Notes: generated by a model from the sequence alone, not told the origin. DNA of 12,642 nt from Chloroflexota bacterium (GCA_030666985.1 DAOUWT010000054.1:1-12642), one strand, 5' to 3'; numbered from the stretch's first letter, positions 1 to 7,947 are shown. Translations and numbers: made by a program.

Positions 1-1377
1 ATCGGTGCCATCTTTCATGCCCTCCGTTTCCCTATTAGGTGAGGCCACCGAGCCGGCGTCCAGGTGATCGCGTCCGATGACAATGGGCGCTTTCACAATT
101 CCTTCGCCAACCAGGTTGTTAAAAGCTATCCCGGCCTGGACGCGCTCCCCGTATCCCAACCAACAAATCCGGGCTGGTAATCCCTGGAAGGGAACTTGCT
201 CTTGGGCCATCTTTATCCAACGCACGAGGTGCTCGTCTTCGGGGAATAGCTCCAAGACGACCTCATCGGTGCGGTAAAGGTCTTCGGGGTCTCCGGAGAG
301 TGCTACCCAGCGGAAGGGGCCTTTGCCCTCGCAGAACAGGGGGCGGATGTAAGCGGGGACAAAACCCGGGAAATCGAAAGCGTTTTCTAGTCCCTGGTTA
401 TAGGCCTGTTGGCGGATGTTGTTGCCATAGTCAAAGACCTCTGCGCCGCGTTCTTGGAGGTCAAGCATGGCCTGAACGTGTACGACCATAGATGCCTTAG
501 AACGACGGCGGTATTCCTGGGGATTGGCTTGGCGCAGCTCCATGGCGGCGTCGAAACTCATCCCATGGGGGACGTAGTCCAGGGAGTCATGGGCCGAGGT
601 TTGGTCGGTGACAACGTCGGGGATCACGTTGCGCTCCACGAGGGCGGGGAAGACGTCCGCTGCGTTGGCGACCAGGCCGATGGAACGGGCCACACCATCC
701 CCCAGGGATTGCTCCACCAAGCCCAAGGCTTCATCCAAATCTTCCACGACCTCATCCACGTAGCCAATGTTTAGTTTGCGGTAAGCATGGGCAGGGTTGG
801 CCTCCACTATTAGGCCGACGCCCTCGTTCATGGTGATGGCCAGGGGCTGGGCGCCGCTCATCTCCCCCAGGCCGGCGGTGAGGACAAACTTTCCCCGAAG
901 GGAAGGCCATCCCTGCTTGTGAGCCAGGGAACCCAGGGTTTCGTAAGTTCCCTGCAAAATGCCCTGCGTTCCGATATAAATCCAAGAGCCGGCTGTCATT
1001 TGGCCGTACATCATTAATCCCTCGGCGGCTAGCTCGTCAAAATGCTCCTGAGTGGCCCAATGAGGAACCAGGTTAGAGTTGGCGATTAGGACGCGGGGGG
1101 CATCGGGATGGGTTCTGAATACCGCGACAGGTTTCCCGGATTGGACGAGCAGAGTTTCGTCGTCTTCTAGCTCTTTTAGCGTTTCCAGGATGGCGTCGAA
1201 TGACTCCCAATTGCGGGCGGCGCGACCGCTTCCGCCGTAGACTATGAGGTTATCGGGATCGCCGGCGACTTCGGGGTCTAGGTTGTTCTGTATCATACGA
1301 TAGGCTGCTTCTGTGAGCCATGATTTACAAACTCGTGTTGTGCCGCGTGGGGCGCGGACTGTGCGTGGGCCAGACAT
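1..1377 (-). CDS. hutU: Urocanate hydratase (urocanase), C-terminus beyond window
   Basis: Urocanate hydratase converts urocanate to 4-imidazolone-5-propionate, the second step of histidine degradation. It is a cytoplasmic enzyme using tightly bound NAD+. Reading the minus strand from ATG at 1377 gives 459 open codons running off the left edge; the family is about 555 residues, so roughly the last 95 are missing. Family blocks visible are YGGSGRAARNWES (47-59), YGQMTAGSWIYIGTQG (124-139), LTAGLGEMSGAQ (166-177), FCEGKGPFRW (about 348-357) and the urocanase signature FQGLPARICW, with the catalytic-type Cys at about residue 406. The block GRDHLDAGSVASPNRETEG follows at about 436-454. The start is supported by GGAGG six bases upstream of ATG. 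It diverges from ugd; no other hut gene is in view, though the hut genes could lie to the left. The identification is secure. Confidence 0.97.
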   Translation of the reverse strand, partial: MSGPRTVRAPRGTTRVCKSWLTEAAYRMIQNNLDPEVAGDPDNLIVYGGSGRAARNWESFDAILETLKELEDDETLLVQSGKPVAVFRTHPDAPRVLIANSNLVPHWATQEHFDELAAEGLMMYGQMTAGSWIYIGTQGILQGTYETLGSLAHKQGWPSLRGKFVLTAGLGEMSGAQPLAITMNEGVGLIVEANPAHAYRKLNIGYVDEVVEDLDEALGLVEQSLGDGVARSIGLVANAADVFPALVERNVIPDVVTDQTSAHDSLDYVPHGMSFDAAMELRQANPQEYRRRSKASMVVHVQAMLDLQERGAEVFDYGNNIRQQAYNQGLENAFDFPGFVPAYIRPLFCEGKGPFRWVALSGDPEDLYRTDEVVLELFPEDEHLVRWIKMAQEQVPFQGLPARICWLGYGERVQAGIAFNNLVGEGIVKAPIVIGRDHLDAGSVASPNRETEGMKDGTD

Positions 1378-1414
1378 GTGAACCTCCGGGGGGTAGGGGG
1401 TAATAGATAGAGGT

Positions 1415-1420
1415 ATTATA
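1415..1420 (-). promoter_or_regulatory. Candidate -10 box of hutU promoter
   Basis: A perfect TATAAT on the minus strand lies 37 bases upstream of the hutU ATG, predicting a leader of about 30 nt. The -35 position (around 1438-1443) falls inside the octamer array and matches poorly, so the call rests on the -10 box and its position. Confidence 0.4.
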
Positions 1421-1431
1421 AAGGGTGGTGG

Positions 1432-1495
1432 GGGAGATTGGTAGGTTGGTAGATTGGGAAACTGGTAAATTGGGAGACCGGGAGATTGGGGGATT
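1432..1495 (+). repeat. Degenerate octamer array (8 units), hutU-ugd gap
   Basis: Eight consecutive 8-nt units without a break: GGGAGATT, GGTAGGTT, GGTAGATT, GGGAAACT, GGTAAATT, GGGAGACC, GGGAGATT, GGGGGATT. The consensus is close to GGKAGATT. The same word GGTAAATT recurs in the array inside the pheS leader at 8464-8545. The array lies just upstream of the candidate hutU -10 box. Confidence 0.85.
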
Positions 1496-1556
1496 GCTTA
1501 CTCCGTTCCGTTCGTGTCCCTCTGTGTACAAATGTTTTGAGGATTAACAATTTTTT

Positions 1557-1573
1557 AGCGTACCCCTTACGCT
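1557..1573. other. Short palindrome upstream of ugd
   Basis: AGCGTA and TACGCT form a perfect 6-bp inverted repeat around the loop CCCCT, flanked by T runs on the plus strand. It overlaps a possible weak promoter for ugd (TATACT at 1576-1581, no good -35). It could be an operator or a weak hairpin. No plus-strand gene lies upstream for it to terminate. Confidence 0.4.
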
Positions 1574-1580
1574 TTTATAC

Positions 1581-1604
1581 TTTGTGTATTTCGTGTCTTC
1601 GTGG
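1581..1604 (+). repeat. Three octamers related to TTTCGTGT
   Basis: TTTGTGTA, TTTCGTGT and CTTCGTGG follow one another directly. A related fragment (TTCGTGTCCCTCTGTG) lies at about 1511-1526. This is a third kind of word in the hutU-ugd gap and falls in the presumptive ugd leader. Confidence 0.5.
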
Positions 1605-1656
1605 TAAGATTCGCACGTGTGTACGGATACTTAATAAATACAAAGGATAAATAAAA

Positions 1657-2979
1657 ATGAAAAAAATATGTGTCGTTGGAACTGGTTATGTCGGCCTCAT
1701 TACCGCAGCTTGCTTCGCTGATCTGGGCAACAAGGTCGTTGGCCTAGACATTGATGAAAAGAAAATTGAGGGTCTCAAGAATGGAGTCATGCCCATCTAC
1801 GAGCCGGGGTTAAAGGAACTCGTGGAGCGCAACGTGAACGCCGAGCGTCTCTCGTTCACCATCTCCTATGCTAAAGCTTTGGAAGACACCGAATTTGCTT
1901 TCATCGCCGTGGGTACTCCTGAAGGGGGAGACGGAGAAGCCGACTTAAAATACGTCGCCTCAGCCGCCCGCTCCATTGCCCAGAACATGCAGAACGAGTT
2001 GATCGTCATCAATAAATCCACCGTCCCCGTAGGAACAGGCGACTGGGTGGCCGACATTGTCAGCGAGCACCAAACCGAGCCTATTCCATTCTCGGTTGTC
2101 TCCTGTCCTGAGTTCCTAAGTGAAGGGGCGGCCATTAACGACTTTATGAAGCCTCACCGCGTTGTTTTGGGATCGCTGGACGAGGAAGCCGCCGACAAGG
2201 TGGCCCGGCTCCACTTACCGCTGCGCGCTCCCATTGTGGTCACTGACTTGCGCACAGCAGAGATGATAAAATACGCCTCCAACGCTTTTCTGGCTACTAA
2301 AATTTCTTTCATCAATGAAATTGCCAACGTTTGCGAGGATTTAGGCGCGGACGTGACCGAGGTTGCCGCCGGCATGGGATATGATCAACGCATTGGCCCC
2401 CGCTTCCTGCGAGCCGGGGTCGGTTATGGCGGTTCGTGTTTCCCGAAAGATGTCAAAGCCTTGGCCCACATGGCAGAAAAGAAAGGCCGCCACCTCCAAA
2501 TCCTCCACGCCGTAATGGACATTAACGAAGACCGTCGCAAAATGGCTGTTCAGCGCGTAAAAGATATGCTGGGAAAAGAATCCCTGGAAGGGCTAACTAT
2601 TGGACTGCTTGGCTTATCGTTCAAACCCAACACCGATGATATGCGGGATGCCCCGGCTGTTGATATTGCCAAGAGCCTGCAGGCCTCCGGCGCTAAGATC
2701 CGAGCCTATGATCCCATCGCCATGGAAGAAGCCGCCCCCTTGCTGCCCGAAGTAAAAATGCTCCCAAATCCCTACCAGATGGCAGAAGGCTGCGACGCGC
2801 TCATGGTCAACACAGAATGGAACGAATTCCGGCAACTAGACCTAAAGCAAATCCGAGACACCATGAAAGAACCCATCCTCTTCGACGGGCGAAATATCTA
2901 CGACCCCGACAAAATGGCCGAACTCGGCTTCAAATATCGCGGGGTTGGGCGTGGATATGATGGGAGAGTGGGGGAGTGA
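1657..2979 (+). CDS. ugd: UDP-glucose 6-dehydrogenase
   Basis: This enzyme oxidises UDP-glucose to UDP-glucuronate in two NAD+-dependent steps in the cytoplasm, supplying precursor for surface polysaccharides and pentose sugars. The 440 residues match the usual length. The N-terminal Rossmann domain has VVGTGYVGL (6-14) and acidic D31. The substrate and catalytic region has SCPEFLSEG (149-157), EMIKYASNAFLATKISFINE (202-221; Lys205 and Asn209 at the conserved positions) and GVGYGGSCFPKDVKAL, with catalytic Cys261. The C-terminal domain carries GLSFKPNTDDMRDAP (319-333). AAGGA at 1643-1647 is nine bases before ATG. The related GDP-mannose dehydrogenase family is the main alternative, but the YGGSCFPKDV block and overall form favour Ugd. 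The stop is followed at once by a heptamer array, and the last residues (GRVGE) lie in the same G-rich run. It may be co-transcribed with the downstream methyltransferase. Confidence 0.95.
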   Translation: MKKICVVGTGYVGLITAACFADLGNKVVGLDIDEKKIEGLKNGVMPIYEPGLKELVERNVNAERLSFTISYAKALEDTEFAFIAVGTPEGGDGEADLKYVASAARSIAQNMQNELIVINKSTVPVGTGDWVADIVSEHQTEPIPFSVVSCPEFLSEGAAINDFMKPHRVVLGSLDEEAADKVARLHLPLRAPIVVTDLRTAEMIKYASNAFLATKISFINEIANVCEDLGADVTEVAAGMGYDQRIGPRFLRAGVGYGGSCFPKDVKALAHMAEKKGRHLQILHAVMDINEDRRKMAVQRVKDMLGKESLEGLTIGLLGLSFKPNTDDMRDAPAVDIAKSLQASGAKIRAYDPIAMEEAAPLLPEVKMLPNPYQMAEGCDALMVNTEWNEFRQLDLKQIRDTMKEPILFDGRNIYDPDKMAELGFKYRGVGRGYDGRVGE

Positions 2980-3056
2980 GCGAGATGCGAGTAGCGAGTT
3001 GCGAGTAGCGAGTTGCGAGTAGCGAATTGCGAATTGCGAGTTGTGAGATGCGAGTG
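2980..3056 (+). repeat. Heptamer array, 11 units in perfect phase
   Basis: Eleven uninterrupted 7-nt units fill the gap between the ugd stop codon and the next gene: GCGAGAT, GCGAGTA, GCGAGTT, GCGAGTA, GCGAGTT, GCGAGTA, GCGAATT, GCGAATT, GCGAGTT, GTGAGAT, GCGAGTG. The array starts on the base after TGA and ends five bases before the next ATG, leaving no clear Shine-Dalgarno sequence. Confidence 0.95.
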
Positions 3057-3061
3057 AAAAC

Positions 3062-3976
3062 ATGACCCCAAAAACACCCCCGGTTTGTGACTACGAAGGC
3101 TCCGACTACCAAACCAGTTTTTGGGAAGAAGGCGGACGCGCTTATGAGGATAAGGTTGAGGCCATCGCGCTCCGCCGCCTGCTCCCCACGCGGGGAGACC
3201 TTCTCCTAGAGGTGGGCGCTGGTGCGGGGCGCAACACGCCGCGCTACAAGGGCTACCAACGGATCGTCCTTTTGGATTATTCGCTCACCCAGCTCCAACA
3301 AGCCCAAGCCCGCCTGGGGCGCGGCGACCGTTATATCTACGCAGCCGCCGATGTTTATTCGCTCCCCTTTGTGGATGGTCTCTTTGACGGGGCGACCATG
3401 ATCCGCACCCTCCACCACATGGCGGACGCTCCCGCCGCTCTCCGCGAAATCCGCCGCGTGATGCGGCCCAACGGCACATTTATCCTCGAGTTTGCCAATA
3501 AACGCAACCTAAAAGCCATTGCCCGCTACCTCCTAGGTCGCCAGGATTGGAGTCCGTTCACGCCAGAGCCGGTGGAATTTGTGGAACTGAACTTCGATTT
3601 TCATCCCCAAACCATCCGCGCCTGGCTGAGGGAGGCGGGATTTCAAACCGAGCGTCAATTGACCGTTTCGCACTTTCGGATTGCGTTGCTAAAAAAGCTC
3701 ATCCCCCTGAAAATTCTGGCAGCCATGGATTCCCTGGCCCAGCTCACGGGGGGATGGTGGCAGCTCACCCCCAGCGTCTTCACTCGCAGCCAGGCCGCCG
3801 TGGGGGATACGCCTTCGGCGGCAGCGGGGGAGGGGGATGCAGCCGCGGGCGGATTCTTCCGCTGCCCGGCCTGTGGAAACCCGCACCTGAGGGAAGGGGA
3901 CGCGGCCCTCACGTGTGAAACTTGCTCCAGCGTGTGGCCCATCCGGGACGGGATATATGATTTTCGGGGGGGATAG
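3062..3976 (+). CDS. Class I SAM-dependent methyltransferase with C-terminal zinc ribbon
   Basis: This is a predicted cytoplasmic methyltransferase using S-adenosylmethionine; the substrate is not known. The 304-residue protein has motif I LLLEVGAGAGRN (47-58), the acidic end of strand 2 at D72, then DVYSLPFVDGLFDG (97-110) and IRTLHHMADAPAALREIRRVMRPNGTF (114-140), the usual order of the Methyltransf_11 type. An Ala/Gly-rich linker (about 245-264) leads to a four-cysteine knuckle, C268-x2-C271-x13-C285-x2-C288, followed by WPIRDGIYDF. That tail resembles Trm112-like ribbons, here fused at the C-terminus. No membrane segment is seen. No clear ribosome binding site precedes ATG at 3062, because the heptamer array fills the spacer; coupling to ugd translation is possible. 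The stop codon is part of the next repeat array. Class assignment is firm; biological role is unassigned. Confidence 0.85.
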   Translation: MTPKTPPVCDYEGSDYQTSFWEEGGRAYEDKVEAIALRRLLPTRGDLLLEVGAGAGRNTPRYKGYQRIVLLDYSLTQLQQAQARLGRGDRYIYAAADVYSLPFVDGLFDGATMIRTLHHMADAPAALREIRRVMRPNGTFILEFANKRNLKAIARYLLGRQDWSPFTPEPVEFVELNFDFHPQTIRAWLREAGFQTERQLTVSHFRIALLKKLIPLKILAAMDSLAQLTGGWWQLTPSVFTRSQAAVGDTPSAAAGEGDAAAGGFFRCPACGNPHLREGDAALTCETCSSVWPIRDGIYDFRGG

Positions 3977-4023
3977 GGATTGGATATTGGAGATTAGATA
4001 TTGGATATTGGGGATTAGAGATT
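3975..4023 (+). repeat. Heptamer array, 7 units, overlapping a stop codon
   Basis: Seven 7-nt units run on from the methyltransferase stop: AGGGATT, GGATATT, GGAGATT, AGATATT, GGATATT, GGGGATT, AGAGATT. The first unit supplies the AG of the TAG stop codon. The same words GGATATT, AGATATT and GGGGATT occur in the array at 12408-12435. Confidence 0.9.
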
Positions 4024-4080
4024 GCTGCCGAGCTTGCCGCTGACCATCTGGCTCAAAGCTAGTTTTCCAGCAAACATTCC

Positions 4081-4131
4081 AAAACACCAAAAAGAGGCGG
4101 ATGCTGACCAACGTCATTTCATCCGCCTCTT
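4081..4131 (-). terminator. Rho-independent terminator downstream of pheT
   Basis: Perfect 12-bp arms, AAGAGGCGGATG at 4092-4103 and CATCCGCCTCTT at 4120-4131, enclose a 16-nt loop. On the minus strand the hairpin is followed by CTTTTTGGTGTTTT. It begins 49 bases past the pheT stop, between convergent genes. On the plus strand it lacks a T tract, so it mainly serves the pheT side. Confidence 0.8.
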
Positions 4132-4144
4132 CCCCTGTCACCTC

Positions 4145-4188
4145 ATTACCTAATCACCTAGTCCCTAATCACCTGATACCTAGTCCCT
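4145..4188 (+). repeat. Mixed 7/8-nt array overlapping the end of pheT
   Basis: The units are ATTACCT, AATCACCT, AGTCCCT, AATCACCT, GATACCT and AGTCCCT, so 7-nt and 8-nt units are mixed. The last unit lies inside pheT: it supplies the final Arg and Asp codons and part of the TAG stop (4180-4182). Confidence 0.8.
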
Positions 4189-6735
4189 CAACTTCCCTCC
4201 CAACTCCCGCTCCACTCTATAAATAATACTCTTCCGTATCTTCAAGACGTCTTTATCCGTCAGCGTGCGTTCGGGATGCACGTACACCAGGCTGTAGGCT
4301 AGACTCTTTTTGCCTTCTCCAACCTGGTCGCCGCGGTAAACATCGAACAGGCGAAGATCGGTGAGGATTTTTCCGCCCGTTTGGCGGATGAGAGCGGCCA
4401 CTTTTTCAGATGGGATATCTTCGTCAATGACAATGGCCAAGTCCTCGAAGACGGGAGGCTGGTTGGGGATGGGGGACACATCGAACAGGGCCGGGACAGC
4501 GGTGATGATGGCGGAGAGGTTGAACTCGGCGGCCAGGAGGGGCGTGCCGGGGAGGTCGTAGTTCTCACGCACCAGGGGATGCAATTCGCCGAAGGAACCA
4601 ATTTTCCCCTCCCCCAGGTAGACGTCGGCGCATTTACCGGGGTGGAAAGTGGGGTTTTTGCCCCCCACGTAGCGAACCTTGCCCAGGTGCAAACCTCCCA
4701 AAGCGGTTTCAAGCAGGCCCTTCAAGTCGTAGAAATCCATCTCCCCCGCAACAGCTCCGCCCCAGTCGGGAAGCGTCCGCGGGCCGGTAATCGCCAGGGC
4801 CAGGCGCGAAGCCTCCACGGGCAACTCCTCCCCCTCATGAGGGAGAAAAACGGGGCCAATCTCGAAAATCGCGATCCGGTCTTGGATGCGATAATTACTC
4901 TCCACCGTGTTCAAAACGCTGGACAACAAAGAGCGGCGCAGCACGGAGCGCTCCGGGGAAATGGGATTGACCAACTCGCTATACGCCTCTTCGGGAGCCT
5001 CGCCAGCCGGGAAACGCCGGGCTTCGTTCTCGGGGGAGGTCAGCCGGTGATTGATAACCTCTTGCAAGCCGAGACTCGCCAACATGTCCCGCAGTTTTTC
5101 TTCGATGTCCAAGTCATGATTTCCGCGTTGAGGAGGGAGGGCGTCGGCCATGCGCGTTTCGGGGACGCGGTCGTAGCCGTACACGCGGGCAATTTCCTCC
5201 ATCAAATCGGCCTTGCCGACCACGCCGGTGCCAATGTCGAGGCGGTGAGCGGGGGTCTTGGCGGCGATTCTGGGGGGGGACTGTGGGGGGGTCTCGCACT
5301 CGAATTCCAGGGACTCCAAAATTCCAGCGATTTCCTCCGCGCTAAGGTCTATCCCCAACCAACGGCGCACGTTCTGGGGAGTGATTTCCACGGTGGGGTC
5401 GTGCGGGGGATTGGGATACTCATCCACCAACCCTTGTGCAACCGTTCCCCCGGCCCATTCCTGCATCAGCCGCAGGCCGCGCATCACGCCTTGGGGAGCC
5501 AAAGCGGGGTGGACGCCGCGCGAGAAGCGGTAGGCCGCCTCCGAGGGCAGGCTTTGGGCCATGACCGTGCGGCGGGTGTTGATCATGTTCCAGGCCGCGC
5601 CTTCCAGGAGGACGTTGGCCGTTTCGTCGTTGATCTCCGAATCTGCCCCGCCCATCACGCCAGCCAGAGCCAGCGGGCCAGTTTGATCCGTGACCAAAAT
5701 GGTGAAATCGTCAAGCGTGCGTTCTTCACCGTCCAGAGTGACCAGCTTTTCCCCCGCTTTGGCGGAACGGGTAATGATGGTGGGGACTTCCGCCCCGTCG
5801 TTCTGGGCGCGTTTTTGGAGGATGTCATAATCAAAGGCATGCAGCGGTTCGCCAAGTTCGAGCATGGCATAATTGGTGGCATCCACCAGGGCGTTGATAG
5901 CCCGCACTCCACAAAGGTTGAGCCGTAGCCGCACTTTATAAGGGCTGGGTTGGATGACGGCGTTTTCTATCAATCCAAGGCAAAAGCGGGGATTGAGAGC
6001 GGGATCGGTGATCTCCACCTCAACCTTTCCCTGGATGGACGCGCCCTCCTGGGGGATGGTTAGGTCGGGGCAGCGCAGTTCCGCGCCGGTGATGGCCGCT
6101 ACCTCGCGGGCTACGCCGATGATATTAGCGTCGCGGGCAAAGTTAGGTGTGATGGCAATGTCGAAAACAATGTCGCCGATATAATCCACCAGCGGGACGC
6201 CCGTGGGCGCATCCGCATCAAGGAGGATGATGCCCTCATGCTCGTCTGAGATTCCCAGTTCTTTCTCGGAGCAGGCCATGGAGTAGGAATCCACGCCGCG
6301 GATCTTTTTGCGCTGGATGCTGGTGTACTCCATCTCTGCGCTTTCGCTGTAGGCGTCAATGACAGTGGCCCCTTCCCGCGCGTAGGCCACCTTGAGGGGT
6401 GGGTCAAGCTCCCCTGCTCCCTTGTAGGGGAAGAGGTTGGGCGCGCCGGTGAGGACGGTGTGCATCTTCTCGCCGTCGTCAAGTTTGCACAGCACCAGGC
6501 GGTCAGCGTCGGGGTGGGGCATCACCTCGTGGATGGCCCCGACGACGATTTCGTCAGGCCCCCACGCAAAGCCAGAGACTTTCGCCTCCCGGCGTTGGGC
6601 CGCGTCGGGGAGGGGGTATCCCACATAACGGATTTCTTCTACCTCCAACCCGGCCAGTGTCATGCGGCGGGCCAGGTCTTCGATAGGTATGTCAATGTCA
6701 ACGTATTCTTTTAGCCAAGTGAGTGGTGTTTTCAT
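4180..6735 (-). CDS. pheT: Phenylalanine--tRNA ligase beta subunit
   Basis: This is the beta subunit of the alpha2-beta2 synthetase that charges tRNA-Phe in the cytoplasm. It contributes tRNA binding and editing of mischarged Tyr. The 851 residues are slightly longer than the roughly 800 typical. Domains in order are: N-terminal start MKTPLTWLKEYVDIDIP; an EMAP/OB tRNA-binding domain (about 62-170, with IVVGAIHEVMPHPDADRLVL); the B3/4 editing domain (about 225-400, with RAINALVDATNYAMLELGEP and LPSEAAYRFSRGVHP); the B5 domain (about 445-525, with MEEIARVYGYDRVPE); the catalytic-like core (about 535-745, with NPISPERSVLRRSLL at 590-604); and the FDX-ACB anticodon-binding domain (757-850, with PPVFEDLAIVIDEDIPSEKV). 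It lies 146 nt downstream of pheS on the same strand, with repeats between. The ribosome binding site is weak (GGA seven bases before ATG). Identification is secure. Confidence 0.97.
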   Translation of the reverse strand: MKTPLTWLKEYVDIDIPIEDLARRMTLAGLEVEEIRYVGYPLPDAAQRREAKVSGFAWGPDEIVVGAIHEVMPHPDADRLVLCKLDDGEKMHTVLTGAPNLFPYKGAGELDPPLKVAYAREGATVIDAYSESAEMEYTSIQRKKIRGVDSYSMACSEKELGISDEHEGIILLDADAPTGVPLVDYIGDIVFDIAITPNFARDANIIGVAREVAAITGAELRCPDLTIPQEGASIQGKVEVEITDPALNPRFCLGLIENAVIQPSPYKVRLRLNLCGVRAINALVDATNYAMLELGEPLHAFDYDILQKRAQNDGAEVPTIITRSAKAGEKLVTLDGEERTLDDFTILVTDQTGPLALAGVMGGADSEINDETANVLLEGAAWNMINTRRTVMAQSLPSEAAYRFSRGVHPALAPQGVMRGLRLMQEWAGGTVAQGLVDEYPNPPHDPTVEITPQNVRRWLGIDLSAEEIAGILESLEFECETPPQSPPRIAAKTPAHRLDIGTGVVGKADLMEEIARVYGYDRVPETRMADALPPQRGNHDLDIEEKLRDMLASLGLQEVINHRLTSPENEARRFPAGEAPEEAYSELVNPISPERSVLRRSLLSSVLNTVESNYRIQDRIAIFEIGPVFLPHEGEELPVEASRLALAITGPRTLPDWGGAVAGEMDFYDLKGLLETALGGLHLGKVRYVGGKNPTFHPGKCADVYLGEGKIGSFGELHPLVRENYDLPGTPLLAAEFNLSAIITAVPALFDVSPIPNQPPVFEDLAIVIDEDIPSEKVAALIRQTGGKILTDLRLFDVYRGDQVGEGKKSLAYSLVYVHPERTLTDKDVLKIRKSIIYRVERELGGKLRD

Positions 6736-6775
6736 AGTTAGTTCCGTGGTTGGTTAGTTGAGTAGTTCAGTAAAT

Positions 6776-6867
6776 CAGGAGAACAGGAGAGCAGGAAAAC
6801 AGGTGAACAGTTATATCAAGTGTAATTTGGTGTAACCTGATTCCCTGATGCCCTGATTCCTGATACC
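6776..6867. repeat. Two opposed octamer arrays between pheS and pheT
   Basis: The left half (6776-6807) holds CAGGAGAA, CAGGAGAG, CAGGAAAA and CAGGTGAA. The right half (6836-6867) holds CCTGATTC, CCTGATGC, CCTGATTC and CTGATACC. CAGG words face CCTG words across about 28 nt, so the two halves are partly complementary and could pair in the pheS-pheT mRNA. The rest of the 146-nt gap shows no gene. Confidence 0.75.
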
Positions 6868-6881
6868 TTGCTTTCCTAGCA

Positions 6882-7943
6882 TTAGAATTGTTCTAGGAAC
6901 CGCATATCATTCGCCCAGAAATAGCGGATGTCTTCAATGTGATGCCGCAGCATGGTGATGCGTTCTGGCCCCATGCCGAAGGCGAAGCCCGTGTAGCGTT
7001 CGGGGTCGTAGCCGCCGTTGCTCAGCACGTTGGGATGCACCATCCCGCAGCCGAGGATTTCCAACCAGCCTGAATGTTTACAAACCTGGCAGCCAGCTCC
7101 CCCGCAGAGGAAGCACTCAATATCCATCTCTGCGCTGGGTTCGGTGAACGGGAAGTGGGAGGCGCGGAAGCGGGAGGCGACATCTTGGCCGAACATGCGG
7201 CGGGCGAAATCGCTCAAGGTTCCTTTGAGGTCGCTAAAGGTGATGTCTTTCCCAACGGCCAGCCCCTCCACTTGGGTGAATTGCGACTCGTAGCGGGTGC
7301 TGACCTGTTCGTAACGGTAGCACATTCCCGGCAGGATAATGCGCACCGGGGGAGGGTTATCCGGAGCCTCAGCGGTGAGTTCCCGCATTGCGTGAATCTG
7401 CCCTGGGGAAGTGTGTGTGCGCATCAGGATGGGGTTGTCGCCCCGGTCAGCGTCGGACGCCACGTAGAACGAGTCCTGCATCTCGCGGGCCGGGTGGTGG
7501 GGTGGGAAGTTCAGCAATTGGAAGTTATATTCGTCGGTCTCGACCTCCCGGGAACGGTAAATCTGGAATCCCATATCGGCGAAGACGCGGTAGATTTCCC
7601 GCAGGGTTTGGGTAGCGGGGTGCAGGCGCCCGCGCGGGATGGCGTACCCCGGCAGGGTGACGTCGATTTTCTCTTCTTGGAGCGCGTGCTGGATGGCTGC
7701 CTGATGCAGGGCGTCCTTTTTCTCGTCCAGGGCGGCTTGCAAAGCTAGTTTTACTTGGTTTGCGGTGCGCCCCATAATGCCGCGATCCTCTTTGGAGATG
7801 CTGCCCATACTTTTGAACGCGTCCATAATTGCGGAACTGCGCCCCAGGTGGGTGGTCTTCCATTTATTAAGTGCCTCCTCACCCTCAATACCTGTGAGGG
7901 CGGTTAGGGCCGTCTTTTTGATTTGCTCCAATTTTTCAAGCAT
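6882..7943 (-). CDS. pheS: Phenylalanine--tRNA ligase alpha subunit
   Basis: This is the catalytic alpha subunit of phenylalanyl-tRNA synthetase (class II). From ATG at 7943 it is 353 residues, close to the family's 330-350. The N-terminal 90 residues are helical and coiled-coil-like (MLEKLEQIKK onward). The catalytic domain carries FPPHHPAREMQDSFY (146-160), RTHTSPGQIHAMREL (175-189), QFTQVEGLAVGKDITFSDLKG (221-241) and motif 3 FGMGPERITML (322-332). A four-cysteine insert, C277-x2-C280-x4-C285-x2-C288, precedes WLEILGCGMVHPNVL and is probably a zinc site; I recall this variant in other bacterial PheS proteins. An in-frame TTG nine codons upstream is possible, but GGAGGA four bases before this ATG decides the start. 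It heads a pheS-pheT unit under T-box control. Confidence 0.97.
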   Translation of the reverse strand: MLEKLEQIKKTALTALTGIEGEEALNKWKTTHLGRSSAIMDAFKSMGSISKEDRGIMGRTANQVKLALQAALDEKKDALHQAAIQHALQEEKIDVTLPGYAIPRGRLHPATQTLREIYRVFADMGFQIYRSREVETDEYNFQLLNFPPHHPAREMQDSFYVASDADRGDNPILMRTHTSPGQIHAMRELTAEAPDNPPPVRIILPGMCYRYEQVSTRYESQFTQVEGLAVGKDITFSDLKGTLSDFARRMFGQDVASRFRASHFPFTEPSAEMDIECFLCGGAGCQVCKHSGWLEILGCGMVHPNVLSNGGYDPERYTGFAFGMGPERITMLRHHIEDIRYFWANDMRFLEQF

Positions 7944-7947
7944 GTAT

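Noticed and set aside
1432..1495. Possible CRISPR array
   Set aside because: Units are 7-8 nt, degenerate and directly abutting, with no spacers; the same holds for every other array in the window.
2842..3112. Minus-strand frames rich in SQLATRNS-like peptide repeats
   Set aside because: They are translations of the heptamer array, not proteins.
4381..5928. 515-codon open frame on the plus strand
   Set aside because: It lies opposite pheT, has no recognisable domain, and is a product of GC-rich codon use in the real gene.
7074..7748. 224-codon open frame on the plus strand
   Set aside because: It is antisense to the pheS catalytic domain, with no family resemblance.
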